Shown here piece after piece: positions 34,402 through 44,074 of a stretch of 64,000 nt of DNA. Source of the DNA: Gelatoporia subvermispora B (Eukaryota > Basidiomycota > Agaricomycetes > Polyporales > Gelatoporiaceae); NCBI GenBank assembly GCA_000320605.2, contig KB445806.1:625009-689008 (forward strand). The letters are read 5' to 3'. A program made the position numbers and the translations under genes. Numbering within the stretch: the first letter of the stretch is position 1; every line of letters starts with the position of its first letter. Under the pieces are notes generated by a model. That model had not been told where the DNA came from, did no database searches, and worked only from the letters and a program-made list of their open reading frames with translations.

Positions 34402-35688
34402 AGTGCGGAACAAACGGTGACTGACAAGGAATGTGATAGAACGCCAAGAGGACGAAAGATGAGAAATTCTAGGCCTGTGCAAAATCTTGGATCTTCCGAG
34501 ACGTGTCGTACAGCCTGTAGAATCGAATTGACCGCGCAGGAGTACACGCTTCAAACTTGGCGAGAGCTTGTGTTTCCCAAAAGCGTTCAATCAGCTTGCG
34601 GTGTGAGGATACCGGAGTACCAAGTTGATGCAAATCTCAGCTAGGACCATAGAATCACGAGAACTGTGTTATGTCCAATCGGTTGAAGAACCACTATAAC
34701 AGACTGCCAGAGTGCAGGAGGAAGAGGAGGAGGGGTACTGTTGACCGAGACAACCGTCGTGGTCTGACGGTCATCGGCGCGTCGCACTATATCTTCGCTT
34801 TCCGCCCGGCAGTTGCCGCTGCTCTCACACCCCTCTGAGCTGAAGCGCTGAAGGATGTAACTTGCACTTGAACATGAGTTCAATGAAAATGGCACTTACG
34901 TTCGGGGCGTCGTGTCCTGCGAGGCTTGTATGAACATTCTCCATCTATCTCATGTAGTCCTTTTGGCTCAAGATCATCTTGATGTTTGTCAGAATTTAAT
35001 GTCAGAGATTTTAGTTTTAAGGGTCAATATTTTATATTTTCTAGCACTTATAACTGCAATCCAAGCTTATATAGATATTTAAAATGCCTCAAAATATATT
35101 AAATCTATATATCGAAATATTATACCCCACGTGAAACTTCTGACATTACCCATTCACGACGACTGATGATCCCCGCCAAAGCAAGGCACAGGACACAATT
35201 GGTCCAGCGGGCCCAACTCCCACTGTCCACAATCTGTTCATCGCCTTCAATACTTCTGTACCTGGTCGTCTTGACCTAGACAGTGACCTCAGTCTCCAAC
35301 CGCTGTGCATCAGGACTCAAGTTCATTGATGCCGATATCTCTGCCAGCCCGTTGAAACGGTACTGGTTAGCTTGTGTGCATGTATACTGGTCGCTATTTT
35401 TCGCCGTCGGTTTCTATACACTCGCCGCCAAACTGAGGTGCGGCAATGCCTCTGTTGATGCTCTTGCTCAGGTATACCGTCCACCGGGTGTGTTTGGCAG
35501 TGCACTGCCAGTGGTTGCAATCAATGTCATCACGGTGCTTGCTGTAAGTGGTGCTCCGTCTTCAAACGCCTCTGTCAAACAATGACCTTACTACCTGTTG
35601 ATCTAAGCACGACGCGAGAGGGAGGCAGTGACAAAAGGATGCCAGTCTTTGAACGCTCACCATATGCATCTAACCTTTGTCGTTCTCC
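34402..35688. other. Divergent upstream region with an AT-rich core
   Basis: This lies between the LRR-like gene and glutaminase copy A. Bases about 34990-35125 are strikingly AT-rich (TTTTATATTTT and AAAATATATTAAATC words) compared with the GC-leaning window. Open frames in 35283-35583 show no domain. Confidence 0.5.
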
Positions 35689-38600
35689 ATGATGTTGCTA
35701 TACTGCTTCTACTGTTTCTGTGCCTTCCTCCTCAGCTTTCTGGGCTTTGTGCAATCTCAATCATCTTCAGTCAATCAATCAGCCTGGCCCCAAGTGGTGC
35801 CCGTCGCTGTCCGTTCCCCATATCTGAATTGCTGGCTATTCACACAGACGGCAGGAACTCCCTACGCACAGTGGGCACAATTCTGGGATTATGTCAGCGG
35901 CAATAATGTATGTGGTCCTGCGTTCGTGCGTTCAGGCACTAATGAAGGGTTCTTACTAGCCAATACTAGGTTGGGTCGGCGCAGTGAGGATTGATAACAC
36001 AACATACCAATGGCTGGGCGAACCCGGCTTCACCCCAGCAAATCTCACAAATATTCAGCTTACTCCAACGTGTACGATTTTTGAATGCAGGCAGGGCCCG
36101 TCAACCTCACGATAACATATCTGATGCCAATAGAGGTCTGTTATTGCGCACATGATTCTTCACCTTTTGACGGATTCTTGGTACAGCCGTCCGACTGGAT
36201 TCAGCAATCACTTCCGTTCTCCTATGTGTCTTTGGAAGTGGTCTCCACAGACGGAGCACCACACAACGTGGAGGCATACGCAGACATCAACGGAGGTATG
36301 TTTGGGAGATGTGTCTACCTGATTCATCGGCTTAAGTCTGTGATGTTTCAGCATGGCTATCGGGAGACGGCTCCTCTGAGATACAATGGAGCACAGTCGT
36401 AGGCGATGACATTGTCTACCATGAGATCTCCTTGGCTTCACCGACACCATTCCAAGAGATCAACCAACAAGCAAACGATGGTGTCATGTATCATGCGATC
36501 AGCCAGGTAATCCAATACGTCGAAGACGGCACTTGTATATCCTGTTCACACTTATTGTCACAGGGACCAGGTGTGACTTGGCAGACAGGGGCGAACACTG
36601 CTTGTCGTTGGCAGTTCAATTTGACAGGTAACTTGACGAACGGCGTGGACACGGATTTTCGGCCAATCACTAAGTACGTCGCAAGTCACGCTTCGCCGGC
36701 ATGACGTTCACAATTCTGCAGTAACCACCCCGTCTTTGCCTTCGCTGTCAACCTTGGGTCCATTGAATCGACTGCAGCGCCCGTAGTTTGGTCTCTTGGC
36801 TATGTCCGAAATCCAGTTATCCAATACTCAACGCCTAGTGGCAATGACCAGCTCCGGAGCCCTTTGTTCCTCACGCAATATTCCTCGGTGATAGAGGCGG
36901 TAAGTACTGCATGAACCGGTCCGATGCTAGCTGAACTAATTATTGAAGCACTAAGATGACTGCATTCGTTGTTAATTATTCCTCGGCAAGCCAAAGAGCT
37001 CAAGCCTTCGATCGGAACGTCACCGAAGCTGCAACTAACATATCTTCTGAGTATGCGGGCGTTCTATCTCTGGCTCTTCGAACAAGTTTCGGAGGGTTGG
37101 ATGTCACTGTATCAAACGGTACCGACGGCCAGCTCAACGCGTCGGATGTAAAGACGTTTATGAAGGACTTAGGTAGTTCACGGTAGGCACTCCTTGCAGG
37201 CTCGGTATGATACCATGATCTGATTGTATATGTTAGGCGTGTGAATCCGGTGGAAGTCCTGTATCAAGCATTCCCAATGTATCTGTACTTGAACGCGTCG
37301 TTTGCGAAGTCGCTCCTCTCGCCTCTCCTCGAATATCAGGACTCGGCACTGTATCATAACCCATATGCAGCTATGGATCTCGGTGAGTACAACACTACAC
37401 GAACTAGTGCTGTCGGAGTCTCTTACCCATAACCTCCGTCTATCAAGGCCCTAACTATCCCGTGGCTGCGGGCGATAATTACACGCATAATGCGGGGGTC
37501 GAGCGTGAGCCTTGCCACAGCGTGTCTGTGCGGTTCTGACCAGGATTGAGTGCAGAGACAGGGAACATGCTCATTATGACCTTAGCACATGCCAGGATCT
37601 CTGGCGACGGCTCACTGATTGGTGCACACGTAAGTCCTCCGACGTTATTTGGGAGAATCATGTCCGACCTTCCATCAGTATGAGCTTCTCAAGAGCTGGG
37701 CCGACTATCTCGTCAACAATACACTCATGCCTACGGCGGATCAGTGAGTCCATGTAGCCCACATATTGGCATAGAGATCGTCCTGATCACCTAATCACCG
37801 ATGTAGACAGTCAGCGGATCGTGAAGAGATCGCAAATTTGACAAACCTTGCCGTCAAAGGCATCATCGCAATTGCTGCAATGGCAGAGATGAGCAGGGCA
37901 GTTGGTGATACAGAGCGTTTCGAACAGTACTCTGCAAGTGATCCCGCTTTCTGACAGGCATATCATCTGACAATCTCACAGAAACAGTCATCCGCACTTA
38001 TCAAGACATGGGAATCCCTCGCTCTTTCGTCAGATCAGCAACACCTGCTCTTAGACTACGGTGACTTGGATGCTACATGGGCGCTCGTGTATAATTTGTA
38101 CGCCGACCGACTACTGGGACTTGATCTCATCAATCCGTCCGTACGTCGTGACGTAAGATTTGTTTGTACCACACACTGACTTGTGCACAGATCTATGAGA
38201 AGCAGACAATGTTCTACCAGGGCTTGATTGGTAAGATATACACCATGTGTCTCATCGGTTGTCTATTGCTGAACAGCAGGTCTTCAGCTGGCAACAGTGG
38301 CGATGCATTCGGGCTTCCTCTCGATAGCAATAATACGGTAATTAACGCTGGTGAGTGCTCCGGGCCGATTACATTGTGACTCTGGGATTTACCTAAGTCA
38401 CCAGCATGGCTATTGTTCACCTCTGCGACTGCGTCAAACAATACTCTCGTCAGGACGTTAGTGTCGGCGGTGTGGAACCACATATTACACCACGTAGATG
38501 GTGGTATACTCCCACTTACCTACAATGCTGCACAAGGTCAACTCGTATCAAATACTGCCAGGTAGGGGGTCCACGCACACAAATCGAGTGATGATTGCTA

Positions 38601-39267
38601 ACGCGAAAAATTGCGTTTAGTCCAGGCAACGGTGCTATGTTTGCGCTCTTGGCCCTTGAGTATGTATCATTGACAATGCACAGCCACCGTTGATTAACGT
38701 ATTGTCAGTATCCCGAATACCACCATTTTAGTCTCTTCGCAGTTCTCTGGCGCTGGCTCATCAATGGCGACAGGATCGGCGCATAGCAGTGATGGAGGTA
38801 CCAGGCATTTGATTATCGGTGCCGTGATCGGGGGTTTGGTCGGCGGTGTTTGCGTTCTCGGTTTGCTGCTGACAGCGCGGTTCGTCTGGAGGCACAAAAC
38901 TCGCGGGACGAAGTGTGTTGCAGTGGAACCATTCGTTTCCAGAACATCGGATCACCCCCTTCCAGCTCCACCGCAGCCAGGATCGAGAGAGACGGCTGCT
39001 ATCACCTATACGATAACGACCCCACCAAGTTCAATGGAGCCTCCATCCGATCAGACGTTGGGAGTCCCTGTCCTCGACTTCACCCCTGTTGCGACACGCC
39101 ACAACCGTCCTTTGAGAGCGCTGAATTTGAATTCTGACAATTCCCCCAGACACATGCTGAAGTTGCGCGAAGAGGTGGCGAACCTCCGAAGAGTGATGCA
39201 AACAATACGAGCTGGCCAGCTGATACCGCCCCCGGAATATACATCAGACGGAGGCTCGGCGGCATAG
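35689..39267 (+). pseudogene. GtaA-like glutaminase copy A, one frameshift
   Basis: The signal peptide is MMLLYCFYCFCAFLLSFLGF, with ATG at 35689 or 35692. Many short exons follow with the fungal GtaA order: VVPVAVRSPYLNCWLF, GEPGFTPANLTN, DDIVYHEISLASP, WSLGYVRNP, GGLDVTVSNGTDG, EVLYQAFPMYLYLNASFAKS, LIMTLAHARISGDGSLI, LALSSDQQHLLLDYGD and SPGNGAMFALLAL. An exclusively basidiomycete-style tail adds a membrane helix (about 38805-38890), a short coiled coil (LREEVANLRRVMQ) and PPPEY. Compared with copy C, one G is missing at about 36083 (TTTGAATGCAGG against TTCGAGATGCAAG), which breaks the frame between TIFE and MQAGPVNLTITY. All later exons are open. It is a young pseudogene, unless the base is a sequencing error. 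Confidence 0.75.
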
Positions 39268-40760
39268 ATCATCTATCCTGTGGCCATGTCGGGCAGAACA
39301 GTTGTTATGCCATCACGGGAGGTTCTACAGGTTTGAGATTTGGATATTAGACGAAATAGGACTAATCTGTCGAACAGAGACTAAACTATAGCAGACCAAT
39401 CAAGTATGATGATCGACGCCGCATACGCACTTCGGTGGGAAGATAGGAGAATTCGCAGTTTCCCACGCACCACAGTTGATCAGTCCGTCAGAATTCCTAA
39501 CATCCATCGCGAGCAGGTCGGCAGAGCCCTTGCTCGGCTTCAGTGAAGTGCAGTGTCAATATATTGCATCTTACTTCTCAAATAATTTGTATTAATGCAC
39601 ATGATTATCCTCCATATTTACGAATTTGTCGAAGGTGAGAGCAAGGAGCTCAAGGAGTGTTGCGGTTGAGACATTACTAAGCGCTCTGTTTGGTGATTTT
39701 TGTACAAGAGTGTGCATCTCGAGCTCTCAGAACTTGATATAAAGCCTGTATTTTGTAACACAAACTCCCCAAGGACTCATAGTCAAAATAGTTAAATGAC
39801 AATTTGACCGTCTTCCGCTCGTCGGGAGGTGCATGAAGTTCAGATGAACGGCTCCTCTCGGTCCTCGAAGCTTAAACGCTCATTTACAGCGACTGTGAAG
39901 CTCACGTGATGTACAACCAAACAAGTAACCGTCAACACTAGTGAGATGAGGACGCAGAGGGGCTTCAATTATAACCGTCCCATAACTGTTGTTCAGGAAC
40001 GAAATTCCCCACTGGCGCGGGCGACTGAGACTGGCCTTGAGCTCTGCGTTTCAGACTAAATGCGTTGAGAATGGTCTGAATGGTCTCTGCAATGATTACA
40101 TATCGAAACGACACAGGTACCAGCTCAGCGCCCAGCGCTCATCGGCCATCCTCCCGGTGACGGTCACTCACCAGGCAACAATCTTGACTGGGAGAGATTG
40201 TCTGCCATATATTCTCAAGTACTGTGAGATGTTCGGTAAAAATCGCTGTACATCTGATGCAGCTGCCAGCAGCGGCTGCTGGAGGCCAGCTTGATGCCAT
40301 CCGTTCAAGATGGGCCACTGACTGCGGTTCTTGCCCGGGGACACAGAACCGCCGGATCTGTCTGGACGCCACACTCGCAGCCTCGATCTGTTCACATCTT
40401 TCCGTTACCTCGTCGCTTCTTGTTGATTTAGTATCAACTCCCCTCAAAGCTTCAGTTACATGCACCGTGCGGGCAACGCAAGTGTCTCTTTCACCATGTT
40501 TACTGAATCGGTGTGTACACGTCTGCTACTCGATGCATCTGCCGACTGGTCTGGACTTCAACGTCAATATGTCAATGTGCCGCCGGACAGAAATGTGACA
40601 CGAATAGTTCCACCGTGCCAAACTCAAGCGGCAATGAGAAACAGCGCGTGGCGATGCCCAAATACAACCTCTATCATTGAACCGCCTGCTGTGAGTGAGG
40701 TTGCTTCGCCTACAGGAAGTGTCGAGTACCATTCGTTTCATACTACATGATTCATCTATT
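39268..40760. other. Spacer between glutaminase copies A and B (part of the tandem unit)
   Basis: No gene was found. The part from about 40225 to 40740 resembles 43410-43945 between copies B and C: both contain TTGATGCCATCCGT or close variants, then GTGCCACACTCG-like and TCTTGTTGAT/TTTTTGTCGA-like words. The duplicated unit therefore included flanking DNA. Confidence 0.6.
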
Positions 40761-40765
40761 GAACG

Positions 40766-40789
40766 CTAGGGTGCGGACGCGAAGCGTCC
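40766..40789. repeat. Hairpin motif X, first copy
   Basis: A 24-nt sequence identical to 40831-40854. Its core is a perfect hairpin, GGACGC-GAA-GCGTCC (40775-40789), a 6-bp stem with a GAA loop. Confidence 0.85.
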
Positions 40790-40819
40790 CGTCAGTCCGA
40801 GCGTATAGCGTCGAGGACT
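40788..40819. repeat. Hairpin motif Y, first copy
   Basis: A 32-nt sequence identical to 40904-40935. It can fold with AGTCC pairing GGACT (40794-40798 with 40815-40819) around a GC-rich interior containing GAGCGTATAGCG. It overlaps motif X by two bases, so X and Y form one double-hairpin unit here. Confidence 0.85.
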
Positions 40820-40830
40820 AAATTATCTAC

Positions 40831-40854
40831 CTAGGGTGCGGACGCGAAGCGTCC
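40831..40854. repeat. Hairpin motif X, second copy
   Basis: An exact copy of 40766-40789, preceded by CTAC instead of AACG. Confidence 0.85.
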
Positions 40855-40903
40855 TACAATATCGTAAGTAATCAGAATGTACGGTAGGTAGATTATGTGC
40901 TTA

Positions 40904-40935
40904 CCCGTCAGTCCGAGCGTATAGCGTCGAGGACT
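40904..40935. repeat. Hairpin motif Y, second copy
   Basis: An exact copy of 40788-40819. It is separated from the second X by about 50 nt of AT-richer DNA (40855-40903), whereas the first X and Y abut. Confidence 0.85.
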
Positions 40936-41313
40936 GAGGGAAAGCGTGGCTATGTGGCGTTGAATATGGACGCGCGTATGATTAAGTAAGCATGGTGGAA
41001 CCTATAGTACGAATATGGAAGTGCTATCCTAACGGCCTAATCTACGAGTGAACGGGTTACCATTAACTGCTCTAACATCATCAGAGTTATATCGGTCTAA
41101 CATTGACGCCTTGTATCTGAAATTCCGAGACTTGTCAGCGTCTTTACGGTCCTGCCACGCGTCGCAAAGGCGTCCCAAGTTGCGCCGAATGCCGCAAAGG
41201 CCATGTAGCATATTTCCCTGATGTTTGCGTGGACCAGTGAGGGAGGACTCAATAGAGGGGCGTCCGCGCTTACACCCTGCTCACTCTCACCTCCAATCTC
41301 TTCACATTCTATC

Positions 41314-41355
41314 ATGGTACTATGTTGCTACCGCTGTGTCAAGCCGTCTTTCTGA
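41314..41355 (+). promoter_or_regulatory. Upstream ATG overlapping the start of glutaminase copy B
   Basis: ATGGTACTATG places an ATG at 41314 eight bases before the signal-peptide ATG at 41322, in a different frame. It opens a 13-codon frame ending at TGA. The same arrangement exists in copy C. Confidence 0.5.
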
Positions 41356-43165
41356 GTCTGCTGGGGTTCGTGCTGTTACCATCACGCTCTGCTGGTCAAC
41401 CGGTATGGCCCCAGGTCGTGCCTGTCGCAGTCCGCTCCCCGTATTTCAGTTGCTGGATGCTCACGGGCACACAAAATGCAGGCGCCTCTACGCAATGGCC
41501 ACAATTCTGGGGTTATGTGAATGGAGGTGATGTATGCAATAGTTTCTACTCATGTTGACTTATTGACGAACGGGTTGCACTAGGCTATCCTCGGCTGGGC
41601 AGGCTTAGTCAAAGTTGATAACATAACCTACCAATGGCTCGGCCTAGGCTTCAACCCAGCGAATCTGACGGACATCAGACTTACACCAACGCGTACGATC
41701 TTCGAGATGCAAGCGGGGCCTGTCAATCTCACCATAACATACCTGATGCCAATAGAAGTACGTCTCAAGTGATTGAGCCCATGCTTTAGTCATCTCCTTT
41801 CGTCTCATCCACTGTTATGTCATATAGCCATCCGACTGGGTTCAGCAGTCACTTCCGGATTCCTATGTATCTTTGGAAGCGGTCTCGACAGATGGATTGC
41901 CGCATGATGTAGAGGCATACGCCGACATCAGCGGAGGTCTGTTTCGAAAGAATAGATATCTCTTCAAAGAGACTGAGTCTGTGATGCTTCAGAATGGCTC
42001 TCGGGAAATCGATCCGCCGAGATACAGTGGGCCACAGTCGTGGGGAATGACATTGTCTACCATGAGGTCTCATTGGCTTCACCAGTGCCATTTCAAGAGA
42101 TCAATGAACAAGCAAATGATGGTGTCATGTACCATGCAATCAGTCAGGTACATGGGTTGTGTCGAAACCGATAATTATGTCCCGTTCACGCCTATCATTA
42201 CAGGGACCTAATGTGACTTGGCAAACGGGAGCGGGAGCAGTCTGCCGTGGCCAGTTCAATTCGACAGGCAACCTAACGAATGGCACGGACATGGATTTCC
42301 GGCCGCTTGACGGGTATGTCGTACTTCACAGATGACCGACATGATGTTCATCTGTTCGCAGTGATTTATAATCCCGCGCGAGGTCAACTGTTGTCGGGTG
42401 CTGCCAGGTAGGGACCTCGTGTCAATGGACTCATCATTGGTCGCTAATTTTAATTACTTGGCTACTCGAACATAGTCCAGGCAACGGCGCTATGTTTGCG
42501 CCCTTGGCACTTAAGTGAGTATCGAGTAAGACCCGACTGCAGTCAATTGACAAGCCAACAGCGTTCACAATACAACGATTTTGGTCTCCGCACAATTTCC
42601 CGGCATCGACCCGTCGACCCCGACGGGCACACACGATCGTAATTCGACATCCAAGCACGTTGCAGTGGGCCCAATAATCGGTGGTGTCCTCGGAGGTGTC
42701 TGCACCCTCGGACTGCTTGCAACTGCAATGATCGTCTGGCGGTGCAAGTCCCGCCAGCCTGAGTATCTCGTAGCAGTGCCCTTTAAACACACATACGTGG
42801 TCCTTCAGGCTTCCCTCCATCATCCTCAGCCTCTCTTCGAACTGCAGCCAGACCCCAAGGACACCATTGTCAAGAAACCAGTACCTCATCGAGATCCTGA
42901 GGAACATCCCTTAAATCGTTCATCGGTAGCCCATAACCCAGGAATCGACCCCGCTGTGTTACAGCTCACCGCGTCGTCATCGAGGTCTCGATCAAACGGT
43001 CCTCGTGGCTCCCGGACGTCAGAGGCAGGCCCTAACTTCCCTCGCTCATACGTGCGAGAGCTGCGCGATGAGGTGGAGAGCCTCCGGAGAATAATGCAAG
43101 AATTACACGTAGACAAGTTGGCGCCTCCTCCAGAGTACGAATCCGTGTCGCATCGGCCTCGGTAG
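41322..43165 (+). pseudogene. GtaA-like glutaminase copy B, internally deleted
   Basis: The 5' exons match copies A and C: a signal peptide (LPLCQAVFLSLLGFVLL), WPQVVPVAVRSPYFSCW, ILGWAGLVKVDN, MQAGPVNLTITYLMP, an exon with SAEIQWATVVGND-type wording, and NLTNGTDMDFRPLDG (about 42260-42313). After the next acceptor (CGCAG, 42356-42361) the sequence goes straight to IYNPARGQLLSGAAR, which lies near the C-terminus in the other copies. About 1.8 kb of gene, including the whole (alpha/alpha)6-barrel region, is therefore absent. The joint lies in TGATTTATAATCCC (42362-42375), where both flanks share T-rich bases. The join is also out of frame, so translation would stop at TAA at once. The membrane helix, coiled coil (LRDEVESLRRIMQ) and PPPEY tail are still open downstream. 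Confidence 0.85.
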
Positions 43166-44044
43166 CCTAGACCGCCTGTCCCAGTATCGTTGTGCTCAGG
43201 CATCGCTGATATTCTATATCCACATCTACGAAGAAAGTGGCTTCATTCGTGAACAGATACATCGTAGGTTAGACTGGGGAGTAGATGCTGCCACTCCCAA
43301 ACAGCACTGAGATCACTGATACACTGAATTCTGGACAACGTCTGAACTCCGCTCCCCGCAATTAACAACATATACACATTGACTCGATGTAGTTCTGGCT
43401 TACATTCTCAATTACCGTGAGAATTTCGGGAGCATTCACTGCATTTTCGACGCAGTCTCTCCGCCTGAGACCGATCTGATGCCATCCGTCCAAGATGACT
43501 GCGGCCCTCCGAGCCAAAGAAAGGCATAAGGAGCCACTGGACCGTTCTCTGTGCCACACTCGTGGCCCGCGATCCGCCCAACCTCTCTGCTGGTTCTTGG
43601 CTTTTTGTCGACTTGGTATCGGTCACGGAAGTGTCACTTCCGCGGCCCATCACTGCTGCTGAGTTGACGCCATGTATGCGCACTACTTGGCGCAATTACC
43701 TATTGGCCCAAACTTCAAGCTTGAGGCATCTATATATGAACATGCCGCTATACGAGAACGTCTGATTACGTTGTCGCTGACATCTTGACACAACTTCCTG
43801 TGTCAGCTCCGCCGAACTAAAGCTAGGCGGCAACTGACAACGAGCAACAGCGCGCGGGGGCACCCAGATGCAATCACTATCATTGGACCGCCTGCTGCAG
43901 GGGGGTTGCTTCGCTGATAGCGCCCGTCGAACACTCTTCGTTCCCAACTGCTCTACATGATCCAGTGAGACAGGACTTGACAAAGAGCATCCGTGCTTTG
44001 ACTCTGCCAGCCACTCTCGCCCGCAATCTCTGCCACACACCACC
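43166..44044. other. Spacer between glutaminase copies B and C
   Basis: This is homologous in part to the A-B spacer. It lacks the X/Y hairpin motifs. No gene was seen. Confidence 0.55.
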
Positions 44045-44074
44045 ATGGTACTATGTCGCCGCTACTGCGTGTAG
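44045..44074 (+). promoter_or_regulatory. Upstream ATG overlapping the start of glutaminase copy C
   Basis: CACCATGG at 44041-44048 is a strong initiation context eight bases before the ATG that opens the signal peptide (44053). It encodes a 9-residue peptide ending at TAG (44072-44074). Ribosomes would have to pass it or reinitiate to make the enzyme. Confidence 0.5.

Noticed and set aside
33520..34590. Reading the LRR gene as ending at a TGA near 33520 with a start at 34590
   Set aside because: The first codon at 34590 is TTG, not ATG, and a standard intron removes the stop and joins the LRR exons in phase.
35283..35585. 100-codon open frame before glutaminase copy A
   Set aside because: No signal, domain or splice continuation. 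The true signal peptide starts at 35689.
40766..40935. X/Y motifs as a CRISPR array
   Set aside because: Only two copies of each motif, no regular spacers, no associated genes, and the host is a eukaryote.
40788..40935. Motif Y as a tRNA or hammerhead ribozyme
   Set aside because: It lacks the GGTTCRA B-box and the CUGAUGA/GAAA core expected for these RNAs.
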